NCBI GenBank assembly: GCA_030386875.1
Contig: CM059566.1
Coordinates: 37,980,068 to 38,044,067 of the forward strand
Length of the DNA: 64,000 bases
Source of the DNA: Morinoia aosen
Lineage: Eukaryota > Arthropoda > Malacostraca > Amphipoda > Talitridae
Reading direction: 5' to 3'
Shown one piece after another: positions 44,502 to 55,501 of the stretch. Each line of letters opens with the position of its first letter. The stretch's first letter is position 1. Under the pieces are notes generated by a model, which worked only from the letters and a program-made list of their open reading frames with translations, was not told where the DNA came from and did no database searches. Position numbers and translations under genes: made by a program.

Positions 44502-44759
44502 CTCAGTCTAAATTTTTCGCCACCTGCATGCATGTTTTCGCCGCCTACATGCATGTTTTTCGCCGCCTGCTTGCATGTTTTTCGCCACCTACATGCATGT
44601 TTTTCGCCACCTGCATGCATGTTTTTCGCCACTTGCATGCACTTTTTCGCCGCCTGCATGCACTTTTTCGCCACCTGCATGCATTTTTTTGCCGCCCAAG
44701 CAGTTAAATTACTTAGGCGGCGAAAAACATGCATGCTCCAGCGTAAAAGTTTCACTGGG
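44502..44759. mobile_element. Palindromic MITE with expanded arm, copy 2
   Basis: The left CAGTCTAAATTTTTCGCC and the right complement of CCCAGTGAAACTTTTACGC match the ends of the 8429 element, as do the inner GCATGCATGTTTTTCGCC/GGCGGCGAAAAACATGCATG arms. Between them the left arm's 22-bp segment is multiplied about eight times (44520-44695), raising the length from about 107 to 258 bp. No target duplication was identified. Confidence 0.75.
44520..44695. repeat. 22-bp minisatellite, ~8 copies, within the MITE
   Basis: The unit is CGCC(A/G)CCTGCATGCATGTTTT. Changes to TTGCATGCAC and CTACATGCATG distinguish individual units. Confidence 0.88.
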
Positions 44760-45067
44760 ACGTTGGGCGTTTGGAGCCGAGCGCAATACTCGCGCTCATG
44801 AACACCAGACCAGAAAAAGCGAAATAAAAAAAAAAAAAATACCCCAGGTCAATAAACAGATCAGGCAGTTCAGAGAATAGCGAGCCTTCGTTACAAATAC
44901 AAAAAGTCTCGAGTAAAAAGCGAGGCGAATCGGTTCTGCAAGGGCCTTACCCCGCCTGCCTCATGAGTAAAGGAGCCTGAAGAAAATGCTCTGTGTAGTC
45001 AGAAAAAGTTGATAAATTTCTAGCCATGGAAAATTTTCAGGAAGATTATACAGGATAAATTATCTCG
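44760..45067. other. Unique DNA with an A13 run
   Basis: Poly-A lies at about 44826-44839. No gene is supported. Confidence 0.4.
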
Positions 45068-45146
45068 ATACTAAATGGCTCCTTCCTCCTTCCTTTTTTT
45101 GGAACGCTTTTTGAGATTTGGGAGGCTTAAACTAACGTCTAATCTC
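45068..45146 (+). mobile_element. ~350-bp retroposon family, 3' fragment (copy 2)
   Basis: ATACTAAATGGCTCCTTCCT through GGGAGGCTTAAACTAACGTC matches the last ~80 bp of the family. Confidence 0.75.
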
Positions 45147-45182
45147 ACCTGAAACGGGATAATTTGATGGAAACAGTATTGA

Positions 45183-45510
45183 TTACCTTACCGTTTCTAT
45201 GCACCGTGTGCATGGATTCCGCGTTTCCTTAACTCCATACTAAATGGTACGCTCCTCTTTCTTCTCTTTGGAACGCCTTAGTTGCGGTTGGGATGCTCAA
45301 CGCGTTGCTTGGGAAACGACCCATCGATGGGTCGTTTGAAAATTTTGGAACATCCTTTTTAAATTAATAGTACGAGATTTAGTATACCCAGTTAATTAAT
45401 ATTTGCTATTTATTAAATTTGTAACAACTTTTGACATCAAATTTGACTTGGACATTGAACCTCAGTTAAACCTATTTCAGTTAACGTGTTAAACTAACAT
45501 CAAATCTAGA
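45183..45510 (+). mobile_element. ~350-bp retroposon family, 3' fragment split by a TTAA MITE (copy 3)
   Basis: 45183-45296 matches TTACCGTTTCTATGC through GGTTGGGATGC, and 45493-45510 supplies the missing ACTAACATCAAATCTAG. The interruption falls exactly at the TTAA of the family's GGCTTAAACTAACG segment. Confidence 0.78.
45297..45492 (-). mobile_element. TTAA-type MITE, copy 6, inside a retroposon (reverse)
   Basis: TCAA (mutated TTAA) at 45297 and TTAA at 45489 flank CGCGTTGCTTGGG, the palindrome ACGACCCATCGATGGGTCGT and the closing CAGTTAACGTG. The uninterrupted retroposon sequence has a single TTAA here. Comparison with that empty site directly shows duplication of the tetranucleotide. 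Confidence 0.82.
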
Positions 45511-45718
45511 CATGTGAAAGTTCGCGCGTGCGTCCCCCGTGGTACACATGGTGGTCAGCGTCGTAGCCAAGTGTATCCGGTGCGCCGGTGAGGAACATCT
45601 GCTGTGAACATCTCGATCCAAGCGCGCTACATCCAAGCTGCCAGTCCGCGCTTCCGTCTCCTGCAGCTGTCCAGGAAGCTCAAAACCTTCTTTTCTGTTG
45701 ATCTTGGTTGTAATTCTG
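45511..45718. other. Unique GC-richer DNA
   Basis: An 88-codon minus-strand frame crosses this region without recognisable content. Confidence 0.3.
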
Positions 45719-45719
45719 T

Positions 45720-45909
45720 AGTACCATAGCGTGAGGTCTGCCGCCATATATCGCCTACCCAGGTGCGGTCTCAGATCCAGAAACAGTGTTTGTCGCTAAA
45801 TTAATTGTGTGGAAATGAGTGATATCCACTGGTAATCTAACCTCATGCTAAGGTATGATACTAGCTAGAGGTAGATCTCATGCTATTGTGTGGTAGACCT
45901 CACGCTATC
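45720..45909 (+). mobile_element. 9-bp-TSD MITE, single module (copy C)
   Basis: It begins GTAGTACCATAGCGTGAGG, includes ATATATCGCCTACCCAGGTG and one 51-bp-type module with ACTAGCTAGAGGTAGATCTC, and ends ACCTCACGCTATCAGCATC. Flanks TGTAATTCT and TATAATTCT match at 8 of 9 positions. Confidence 0.78.
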
Positions 45910-45918
45910 AGCATCTAT

Positions 45919-46455
45919 AATTCTTCATCGCTTCCCGCACTATTTGTAATTCTTGATCGTTCTTTCATTTTAAAGCTTCCAATTTTCACTTACTTACTCG
46001 CTTCTTAAATAACCTGTTTCTCCTGGATTCTCATGGTCCACTCATATACATTTTTGTATTTTAAACATTAATTTTATTTTCCTAATATTAGATTTTTCTT
46101 CACCAATTTCTCGTCTTCAATATTCGACTTTTAGAGTTTATCGCCCCTTCAAATACTTCTGTTTTCTCCAGTCTCCTCTCTCTCATTTTTTTCCGTAATT
46201 GAATCTCATTAGGTTTTGAAGTTCATCTCACTGTCTTACTTTTCTTAGTTTCTCTTCACCAGTTTTTGTTCGCCTAAATTTCTCTCCCGTATATTTTCTA
46301 GAGTTATGCTCTCTAAAGTAATATCTCCTCTCGAATATTTTCTCTCCTCAGCCTGTTTCCATTCACCTGGCCGACTTCAAACCAGGTGTATGATTCAAAA
46401 CTGATTAACACAAAGTACGGTCGCTTTGTATGGCCTTGGTGCACCTATAAACCGC
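45919..46455. other. Pyrimidine-biased unique DNA
   Basis: The top strand is rich in TTCTC/TCTTC words from 45940 to 46370, but I see no regular repeat or gene. Confidence 0.4.
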
Positions 46456-46459
46456 AAGC

Positions 46460-46625
46460 GCAACCCTTGCAACGGGTGGTTGTTAACAACAACCCTAACA
46501 ACTGGCGATTGTCAACAACAATCCTAACAACTGGCGGTTGTTAACAACAACCCTAACAACTGGTGGTTGCCAACAACAACCCTAACAACAGGTGGTTGCC
46601 AACAACAACCTTAACAACCGGCCAC
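46460..46625. repeat. ~32-bp tandem repeat, five units
   Basis: AACAACAACCCTAACAACTG followed by GYGGTTGYC/T recurs five times. CAACCAC and GTGGTTG within it are mutually complementary. Confidence 0.82.
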
Positions 46626-47605
46626 AACACTTACAATTACCACCAATGTAACAAAACCGCGAGAAGTCATGCCGCTAAGCCCATTGCCAATTGGCCTTTG
46701 TATACGTACTTGTGAACAAGATGTCAGAACCCAGCTGATGTCACCAGAGCATCAAGAATCTTCAGCCCGAGCTTCTCTCCCTGAAGCAGCAAGGTGCTTT
46801 TCATGAAGTTCAGATGGTCTCTTGACGGTCATTTTGAGCCGCTGCGTCTCTGCTATTTGGACGAGCTCTTACCTGGAGACGTGGCTGCTTCGCGTTGCCA
46901 AAACTCGACCGTGATCATTCCAGCGAATTGTGTTTTATATTTACTGACGTCCAACGCTTTGAACACAGTGTCGTCTAAAGCTCCGATATTTGCGATCTTT
47001 GTGAATGAGACATTTGCAATTATCTGGACACATTTTGTTGGTAATCACAGAGCTTGTAACCACAGAGTAGAAGAGTTCATCCCAGAGCTCTGGTAGTTTT
47101 TGCTACTTTTCGTCCTTAGGCTCAGCGTCATTCAAGCGGCGCAATAAGGTCTGGTCATGATGTAGCATCATATTTTAGGCAATAGGGCAAGATCTGTTGC
47201 GGAGCTTCTCTGTTTACGATCAGTGGGAGAACTTTAAAAGCAAACAAGCCTGTTACGCAATAACCAGTGGCTAAAAGGTTCGATCCATCGTTAATAGGTT
47301 ACATCTCATATTACCAAAAACTTTGTTTTAAAGTTTGAGAACAGCGTGTACAATCCTTGAAGTTTTATTCTGTGTTATATATAAAGGAATTTTGTATTTA
47401 ATGATAATAAGATGAACGATTGTCTTAGACGTAATCTAGTCGGGTACTTTAGATCACTGACTTCAAAGGGGCGAGACCGCGTACTACCATCAGATCGAAA
47501 TTTCAGGAACAAGTTTTTACGAGCTGGTGGTGATTGGCCAATACTTGTTGGTTATGTCTTCTCCGGAGACTCGGCGAGGCATGTTCAAGTTAACAACATA
47601 GAACT
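46626..47605. other. Unique DNA; unrecognised frames
   Basis: The frame 46797-47096 has a DELLPGD...ANCVLYLLTSN pattern that loosely recalls the Walker B and TSN motifs of superfamily-3 helicases, but no P-loop lies upstream in frame (a TGA is at 46782). The frame 47412-47621 runs into the retroposon copy. I do not assign either. Confidence 0.3.
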
Positions 47606-47932
47606 AATTAGCGCTCCTTGAGGAAATTGTGAGGTCCCGAGCTAAAGGCTAGGTATGCCTTTTTTGTTGACATAGAAGTTTTTGTTACGGACTATCTTTG
47701 TCGGTTCACTTTTATTCTGTTTTTCAGTACCAAGAACGTTCTTTCATTTTTATCTTGTCATAAATGTTCTAACATAAACTGGTTTCGTAAACTTCTTTCT
47801 CGACTGTTTTTATGCCCCTTGTGCATAGATTGCGCATTCCCTTTAAGTCCATACTGAATGGTGTCTTCCTCCTTCCTCTCTTTGGAGAAACTTTGTTACG
47901 GTGAGGGAGGCTCAAATTAACCAATATAATAT
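47606..47932 (+). mobile_element. ~350-bp retroposon family, copy 4 (5' end missing)
   Basis: The match starts at ATTAGCGCTCCTTGAGG, lacking the first ~40 bp of the family. It continues through TGTGAGGTCCCGAGCTAAAG, CTCCATACTGAATGGTG and GAGGGAGGCTCAAATTAAC. Confidence 0.8.
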
Positions 47933-48890
47933 ACACAAATAATGGGCGATTAAAATATTTCACGAGACTCATTCCTGAAGCGTATAATTTAATCTCATAA
48001 ATGATTCACTGATATTGGGCTCACCCTCAGACTTAAATTTAAACTCAGTTTACGATTCAATTCTCATTAGGCGCTAACAAAATTAAATATCATCGCTTAA
48101 TGATAATGAAGTAATAATTACGCGTAAGCCTGGCAGCGTACGATCTAACTACAATGAAGTTTGTTCAAATTTAGCAGTAATATTCACATGCATCCTAATT
48201 TGCCTGGAATTGATTTCTGGCAGCGAAAAAATTTCATGCGACGCATTACAATAGAATTCTTAGTCGCGAGAAGGGAATTTAAATATACTTTTTATTCAAT
48301 ATCAGGTGTACAAATCCTCGGGAAAACAGATGTAACAGTTATTTAAAATATGACCGTGTAGTGGTATCTCTTGATTCAGTATTGCCACTGTTGCAGTTTT
48401 AGATATTTTTAAATCGCGCGTTGCGTGCCATTGTTTTCAGCACATTGAGTCACTCTCTGGTAGATTTAATCATTACACTTTCCGTGGCATCGTCACCACA
48501 ACATCAATTAATCTGTACTTGATTTCCCTAATTTGTCATGTGATAAGGTTAAAAATACAGTTAAATTTACACTGAACTTCCAACATAACTATCTTCCATG
48601 AACACACGAATGAACTAGACGTACCCTATTTCTGTACACTTTCGAATGCAAGTGTACCATTTAGTAGTTTCAACACTTATTCTCAAAAATAAATCATGAG
48701 TGACGTGCAGACAGATAAAACAGCAATGGTTGGATCACCACCGAGAGTTCCCACCAGCCGCAGGAATGCGTTTAGGAAACGAGCGTGCCATCCCGGCCTC
48801 CACCGCGCCTTCTTTAGGCACAGTTTTTGTGCTGGTCAGTTCTCTATCTCATCGGCGTCCCGGGGGTGGAGATGTAGGGAAGGGAGCGTG
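47933..48890. other. Unique AT-rich DNA
   Basis: Frames at 48696-48923 are unrecognised and end in the array. No other feature is supported. Confidence 0.35.
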
Positions 48891-48894
48891 GATG

Positions 48895-49475
48895 TCGGGA
48901 GTATGAGTAGAAGTAGGGAGTGAGCGTGAAGTGGAAGTAGGGAGTGTGCGAGTAGAAGTAGGGAGTGTGCGTGTAGAAGTAGGGAGTGTGCGTGAAGTGG
49001 ACGTAGGGAGTGTGCGTGAAATAAGGGAGTGGAGGAGCGTGGTGGAAGTAGGGAGTGTGCGTGAAATTAGGGAGTGAGCGTGGTGGAAGTAGAGAGTGCG
49101 CGTTAAATTAGGGAGAGTGCGTGAAATTAGGGAGTGAGCGCGGTGGAAGTAGAGAGTGTGCGTGAAATTAGGGAGTGAGCGTGGTGGAAGTAGAGAGTGC
49201 GCGTTAAATTAGGGAGAGTGCGTGAAATTAGGGAGTGAGCGTGGTGGAAGTAGAGAGTGTGCGTCAAATTAGGGAGTGAGCGTGGTGGAAGTAGAGAGTG
49301 CGCGTTAAATTAGGGAGTGAGCGTGGTGGAAGTAGAGAGTGTGCGTCAAATTAGGGAGTGAGCGTGGTGGAAGTAGAGAGTGCGCGTTAAATTAGGGAGT
49401 GTGCGTCAAATTAGGGAGTGAGCGTGGTGGAAGCAGAGAGTGTGCGTCAAATTAGGGAGTGTGCGTAGGAGGAAG
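48895..49475. repeat. Compound GGGAGTG(A/T)GCGT repeat
   Basis: Modules such as GTAGGGAGTGTGCGTGAAG, GTGGAAGTAGAGAGTGCGCG and TTAAATTAGGGAGTGAGCG combine into a ~53-bp unit that becomes regular after 49060. The left third is built from shorter modules. Confidence 0.85.
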
Positions 49476-51780
49476 CATGGTTTGTGTGAAGTAAGATATT
49501 TGTCAGCAAGCCTATGAGAGCATACCTAGAATAAAAAAGAGCACAGAGAAGCCTAAGAAGTAAAGTGCGCAAGAATCGTGAGAACATCTGAGCGTTGCTG
49601 TTGAGGGAAGAGAAGGGAATTCTGAAAGAGTACGCTGAGAGGGTGAAAGCTGAAGCAGCTGTAAGGGATTGATTCACCAGAGCACAAGTTCCGCTGATGC
49701 CTTTTATGCTTCTCGGCAACATGGCGGTAATGTCACACGAGTGGTCAGAATATAATGGCAATTTTGAACAGAATCTAAAAGTGACAAGAGTTTTTCTCAA
49801 TGTAATTTTTATCAGCACTTTCGCGATTTTGCGTACAAATTATGAAAAATTCCATCTATGGTATGTAAAGACTTGTAGATTCGTAATATAAAGTTTTTAG
49901 ATTGCTAGATTGTGTGTTTTATTATTTATTCAGGATTAAATGACTGATTTGCTCTCGTCATCTGGAGCTATGCTGCGTTTGGAAGAAAGAAATAGCGAAA
50001 AAGCGAAAAAATTATAGAAAACTGATTCTGTATACGTTCATCTGACCGTTTCAAAGTTGGCGAAACACTAGTGGGACGTTATGATTTTATGAGCAAGCCT
50101 GGAGATAGAGGAGGCTCTTCTATTTCGCTTTGTTACAGCATGAATTATCCTGGGCAATTTAGTAGAACACTCACTTCTCCGATTATTCTAACCTTGTCAT
50201 AGGTTTAAAATTGGTCATCCATCTGAAAATGGCTTCTTCTAAAATTGGCCGGCCACCCGTCTAGAATTGGGCGTCTGCTTGCCCGTTTGAAATTGCCACA
50301 ACCCGTAAGACGTTTCAAGAATAACTGCTTGCACCCTTCCTGCGACACAGTTGGACCAGAGAGAGATCCAATACTCTGCTACATAATCCAGTAAATAATA
50401 ATTTTCCTAAAAATTAGCATGATCTTTGGTCGGACCTAACGAAAATTATACGTTCCACTCACCCTCCCAACGTAGCAAAAAATTGCGAAAGAAAAACATT
50501 ATAACCGCCTTACTACGATGTCTCAAACGTGAAGTAACACTTTTTTCTTCCGATTTTCCTGGAACGAACGCCTTTTCTCGGAATGAAAAATACCACCTTA
50601 ACTCGAATAAAGTTAAGAATATTGAATCTCGACACTGGATTACAAAGATCTCATATTCAACCTCCTGTTTCTAACTTTTTCATTCATAGATAAACATAGT
50701 AAAATTCAAACACACACTTTTATAATACTTCAACCCTTGGGTGTCCATCGTTGACTGTGTAATTTCAACCAACCCAGCCTTCACGGTGGTCCTGAATGAA
50801 GGTCACTCTGGTTCGTCTTGGATCACTGCTTGCGACTTTTCGTTCAGAAACTGTCCTCGACTCCATACCGAGTAACAAAAGCACTCACCGTGAACTCGGT
50901 GTTCAAATGCGATCGGTTATACGTAAACGAGCAGTGGTGATATATTCTGATCTTGGATTTCTGGCACTCGCGTCAGGAAACCCAGGTAAAGAGCATCTAC
51001 GAGTCGGCTCTTCTTCGTTTGAGAGGGAGATTAAAATGCCTTAACTGCCCACTTAGTCACCTCCAGCCCTAAGTCTCGACTTGAGGAACAAGCCTCGAGC
51101 TGATTAGCTGTTAAGTCTCGTAATTGGTTAGGCTTATAGCCAGTGTCTTAACTGCTTGAGTGTATTGCGCCTTTGTATTAAAGCTTGGCTTTTGTTTGAT
51201 GTTGAAGCTAAGATCACTTTCTGAAGCCATTGTTTACTACCGGAACTGCGCCAGTGAAAGGTGGTGGACGAGTGAAGATCTCTGGTATGCAACAATCCAC
51301 TTCTGAGAGCGTATACTGGAGATGAACTTTTCTTCAGTAATGTTGTATTTCTTGTATTATGTATGGTAAGCTTGAGCTTATGTGTGAGATAATGGACTCA
51401 CTAGTACCTTGTATCTAAATGGTTTTAATTTAAAAATTAAAAGTCGAGTTCACTTTATGATGCCTGAAAATATCCTTCGACTATAAAAGACTACAATATC
51501 AGAATAGAGCTTAAATAGATTTTCATCATTGACCAAATCACACAATGTATCAGAGTGTCATTATTCACAAATAAAGCGGCAAAAAAATGATCAGTGCATA
51601 GAATTTAAAAAAAAAGGACATGAGCAGTTTGCTCAGATAAAATTTGTGTCAAATTAATTTAAGGGATGAATAACTTATGAGTAGCCCAGAGTAACTTATA
51701 TTATTCCACACACCTTAGAAACGGTAAATATTTAGAAGATATTTCAACACTTTGTCCTGAAGAGGTTCGATATGCATTTA
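49476..51780. other. Unique DNA, no supported gene
   Basis: Frames at 49447-49818 (minus), 50426-50674 and 50796-51044 have no recognisable domain. 50220-50300 holds a loose AAATTGGCCG/AAATTGGGCG repetition. Confidence 0.35.
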
Positions 51781-51789
51781 AATATTTGT

Positions 51790-51971
51790 GCTACTATAGC
51801 ATGACGTCTACCGCCATATATCGCCTACCCTGGTGCAGTTGGAGATGTACAAATGTTTATCGCTAAATTAAATATATGGAAATAAGTAATATCCGTTAGT
51901 AACCGTTAGTAGTATTAGCTATAGGTAGTTCTCATGCTATAGTGTGGTAGACCTCACGCTATAGCAGCACC
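51790..51971 (+). mobile_element. 9-bp-TSD MITE, single module (copy D)
   Basis: Terminal inverted repeats GTGCTACTATAGCATGACG and ACCTCACGCTATAGCAGCAC bound a ~182-bp element. TAAATATTT precedes the left end (51781-51789) and follows the right end after one extra C: a perfect 9-bp duplication. It holds one ~51-bp module (GTATTAGCTATAGGTAG... ATGCTATAGTGTGGTAGACC). It is the reference compact form of this family. Confidence 0.85.
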
Positions 51972-52261
51972 TAAATATTTACAATTATTTTTTAATGCAC
52001 CACTTCAGCAAAAACACACTCAACAAACTTCTCGTGGGCACTCGTTAACTATCCTCCTCATCCATCAAGGGCGAGATCGAAACGCGATTGGTCATGATGG
52101 CAGTCTCGTCGGAGGCAGAACTGATCTGAGGCATGGTAAACTTGAATGCAAACCTCATTTGGCGGCCTAGTAAACCGTCCTTCATTACCCGTCCTGGCGA
52201 AGATCCTGCGTGGAACAGCCTCGGGTTTTGTTATGATCTTCGGCTTCAATCTGCTTCAGAA
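51972..52261. other. Unique DNA
   Basis: No supported feature. Confidence 0.35.
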
Positions 52262-52545
52262 GATGCCGAAAAGCCTCAGGAGGAGCCGAATAGCCTCAGG
52301 AGGAGCCGAATAGCCTCAGGAGGAACCGAATAGCCTCAGTAGGAGCCGAATAGCCTCAGGGGGAACCGAATAGCCTCAGGAGGAGCCGAATAGCCTCAGG
52401 AGGAGCCGAATAGCCTCAGGAGGAGCCGAATAGCCTCAGGAGGAGCCGAATAGCCTCAGGAGGAGCCGAATAGCCTCAGGAGGAGCCGAATAGCCTCAGG
52501 AGGAGCCGAATAGCCTCAGGAGGAGCCGAATGGCCTCGGAGACCG
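52262..52545. repeat. 20-bp minisatellite, ~14 copies
   Basis: CTCAGGAGGAGCCGAATAGC repeats with few changes (AGTAGG, GGGGAACC). Right-hand units are nearly identical, which suggests recent amplification there. Confidence 0.94.
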
Positions 52546-52815
52546 AAACTGCCATTAATACGAGAACAAGTCGCCATGCTCGATTTGATCTGGCGCGCTG
52601 GTTAGGCAACAGGTTCTGGGAAACTTTTCGTGGTTATTGAGCTGCATGAAAGCCATAGAAACTAATTCTGGAACAAATTTGAAATTGCCTCCATCCTTCA
52701 TACTATTCATATTTTGGCGCAAGTCTTTTCCAGGTATTAGGAAACTTAGTTTTTCATCCTGTGTGCGTCTGAACTTGATTCTTCAATTTGACAATGATAA
52801 ACATATTGAAAATGT
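52546..52815. other. Unique DNA
   Basis: No supported feature. Confidence 0.35.
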
Positions 52816-52819
52816 TCAA

Positions 52820-53310
52820 GGTGACAATGATTTGCAGATATACCTAAATTAAGTATCAAATTACTGGGAAATTCAAAAATTCTGTTTTGGTTCGTTTAAA
52901 AGAACGTTAATACCGCCTTGTCTCTAGTCTTGCTCATCACCTAAGAACCAAAAGCAGTACATCTGAAGAGATAGAGCGCTGCCATAGTGAAAATGGTTTG
53001 AAGATATACATACGCAAATTGAATATCAAATAACTGGGAAAATCCTAAAGTTTTGTTTTGGTGCACTAAAAAGGACGTAAATAATTCCTTTTCTTGAGTG
53101 TTGATTATCAACGCAGGACCAAATTCAGGACACCTCAAGAGATATTGCGTGGCCATAGTGATAATGATTTTAAGATATACGTAAAAATATCAAATAACTG
53201 GAAAATCAAAAAATTGAACAGAGAAAATTAAAACGTACGTAAATACCTCCTTGTCTTCAATGTTGTTCATCACCGCAGGACCAAAATCAGGACACCTGAA
53301 GAGATAGGGC
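52820..53310. repeat. ~170-bp tandem repeat, three copies
   Basis: TTTGNAGATATACNTA occurs at 52831, 52996 and 53170, each followed by TATCAAATNACTGG and then AGGACACCTNAAGAGATA. Divergence is moderate. The third copy is truncated by the retroposon cluster at 53.38 kb. Confidence 0.8.
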
Positions 53311-53385
53311 TTTGGAAGGCCAGGCCTGAGGTGCCGTGTGACGCCCCATGAATAACGCAGCAAGACGCGGTCTCCCCTGCCGAGT

Positions 53386-54070
53386 GCGCTCCCAGGGGGG
53401 AAATGTGAGGTCCTGAGCTGAGAATTAGGTTGCCTTCTTTTTGTCGTAATAAAATGGTTTATATTTTATGGACCATTTTCCCCTCAGGGAGATACAATTG
53501 TATCTATGGGAATTAGCGCTCCCAGGAGGACAGTGTGACGGCCCAAGCTGAGAGTTAGGTAGGCTTTCTTTTTGTTGAAATAAAATGTTTTTGTTATGTT
53601 AAGGACCTCCTTTTTTCGGTTCGCTGCTGTCCTGTTTTTCAGCAACTACTATTTTCTTCTTCAAATTTGGTCTTGTTACATAATTTTCTTTCACAACTTA
53701 CTGTTTCTATGCCTTTTCCGCGTAGATTCCGCGTTTTCTTGACTCAATGCTAAATAGTGCCTTTCTCTTTCCTCTCTTTGGATCGCACTTGTTGCTGCGG
53801 GTAGGGAGGCTAAAACTAAAGACGTATCTAATCTTATTGCCCATATTTTTCGGTTCACTGTTGCCTCGTTTTTTAGCACATCTGACTTTCTTCTCCAACT
53901 TTATTCTTGTTTCATAACCTTCCTCTTAAACTTACCGTCTCTACGCGCACGGGATCCTGTGTGGAAACTCACCTTGTGCATAGATTATGCTTTCTCCTAA
54001 CTCCATACTAAATGGTGCTTTCATCTTTCCTCTATTTGGACATCTTCGTTGTCGTAAGGGAGGCCAAAAC
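53386..54070 (+). mobile_element. ~350-bp retroposon family, outer copy split by an inner copy (copy 5)
   Basis: 53386-53479 (CGCTCCCAGGGGGG to TTATGGACCATTTT) and 53841-54070 (CCATATTTTTCGGTTC to GGGAGGCCAAAACT) are consecutive parts of one copy. The gap holds a complete second copy. The shared CCAT and T-run at the junction may be a short duplication. Confidence 0.78.
53480..53838 (+). mobile_element. ~350-bp retroposon family, inner copy (copy 6)
   Basis: A full-length copy begins CCCCTCAGGGAGATACAATT and ends AGGGAGGCTAAAACTAAAGACG. It is inserted in the outer copy after GGACCATTTT. Confidence 0.8.
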
Positions 54071-54514
54071 TTATTTATAATCACTCTTTAATTATTTTTT
54101 TACCTAAGGAACTAAATTGGAATTTCTCGCTGGCATTGAGTGTCTGTAAACACTTTTCACATATTTCAAGTGTTCTTAATAAATAAATCGAATATAACCA
54201 ATTTCGTTCCGTATGACCATTCGAAGTATTGTGAATTATAGCCGTAATAATTAAATATTGCCTGGGCTTCGGCACCTGATCAATATTTCCGCTGGCTTTA
54301 CGACATTGCAGAACACCGTGAAACGATCTTTGCGCCGGTCTGTAAAACAAAAAATTTAAGACTTTCCGGGACCCTGGCGGGCCAGTTCTACTTTGTGGTC
54401 AATTTAAGGTATGTCCTATTTAAGTTTTTGGTCCCCATGAAGAAATTTACACGGGCGTGACAGCAACTTCAACCGAAGTATTAATAGATCGGTGGTGGTT
54501 CTGCTAAATTGATT
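54071..54514. other. Unique DNA
   Basis: A minus-strand frame at 54081-54350 is unrecognised. Otherwise nothing. Confidence 0.35.
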
Positions 54515-54524
54515 GAGCTGGAAT

Positions 54525-54879
54525 GCCCCTCAGGGGAATACAACTATTGTGTCTATGGGAATTAGCGCTCCCAGGGGAAAACGTGAGGGCCCGAGCTCAG
54601 AGTAAGGTAGCCCTTCTTTTTGTTGAAATGAAATGCTTTTGTGATGTTAAGTACTACCTTTTTCAGCTCCTTGCTGTCCTGTTTTTCAGCACCTACTACT
54701 TTCTACTTCGACTTAGATCTTGTTTCTTAATCTTCTTTCTCAACTTACACTGCTTCTATGCCCTTTCTTCATAGATTCCGCGTTCCCTTGACTCCATACT
54801 TAATGGTGCCTTCCTCCTTCCTCTCTTTGGATTGCCATTGTAGCGGATAGGGAGGCTTAAACTAACTAATAATCTAATC
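54525..54879 (+). mobile_element. ~350-bp retroposon family, copy 7 (10-bp TSD)
   Basis: GAGCTGGAAT (54515-54524) and GAGTTGGAAT (54880-54889) flank a 355-bp copy running from CCCCTCAGGGGAATACAACT to CTTAAACTAACTAATAATC. Length agrees with copy 1 (354 bp). Confidence 0.8.
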
Positions 54880-54889
54880 GAGTTGGAAT

Positions 54890-55228
54890 ATTCCAACAAA
54901 AGAAGGTTCCTTGGTCGCGTTCCATGATCGAATACAATATAGTTACACTAAATTCAGCTAATGATTCTTCTAGTTATTCAATTCCTTCTTGAGTCTTGTC
55001 TTTTATCGTAGAATATAGCAAACGAGCGCGGCATCAATCTGTCCTTCTTCTCAAGGCTGGCGAACTAAAGCTGTTTTCACGGTGCTCAGGTAACAATACA
55101 TTGCGGCTGGCCACGAGCAACCACGGCCTGATTCATCATGCACACTGACTGCTCTCGGTGTCATGCTCTCGTACAGCGCTCGGGGTCTTCCTTGGAAGGG
55201 TACCGGAGTCGTGTTGCGGCGTACCTTT
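54890..55228. other. Unique DNA
   Basis: No supported feature. Confidence 0.35.
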
Positions 55229-55458
55229 TTTAACTCATTTCTTGAAAAGTGACCCACCGGTGGTCACTTACGTGATTTTCACAGTGCTGCTGACTGACCT
55301 GCAGTCACTAACTCATTTTTTTATAAATACTTCATGAAAGCTGAATAAAAGCCCGGTCCAGTTAATGTTTGCAATTTTCAAAGTTTATTACCAAAATCGA
55401 CTTTAAATATGAATTGAATATTGAACTTTAGTTTAACCCATTGCAGTTAACGTGATAA
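55229..55458 (-). mobile_element. TTAA-type MITE, copy 7 (reverse)
   Basis: TTAA at 55229, then AAGTGACCCACCGGTGGTCAC, CTGCTGACTGACCTGCAGTCAC, TGAATATTGAACTTTAG and CAGTTAACGTGATAAG. It is closely similar to 10944-11171. Confidence 0.75.
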
Positions 55459-55501
55459 GTGGCGGTGCGCTGTTTTAAGCCGCGAGCCTCTGTGTCCTGA
55501 T

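Noticed and set aside
46797-47096. Possible Rep/superfamily-3 helicase remnant (DEL...TSN pattern), i.e. an endogenous viral fragment
   Set aside because: Only two short motif-like patches are seen, no P-loop lies upstream in frame, and a stop precedes the frame. The similarity is too weak to claim; a profile search of this translation would decide.
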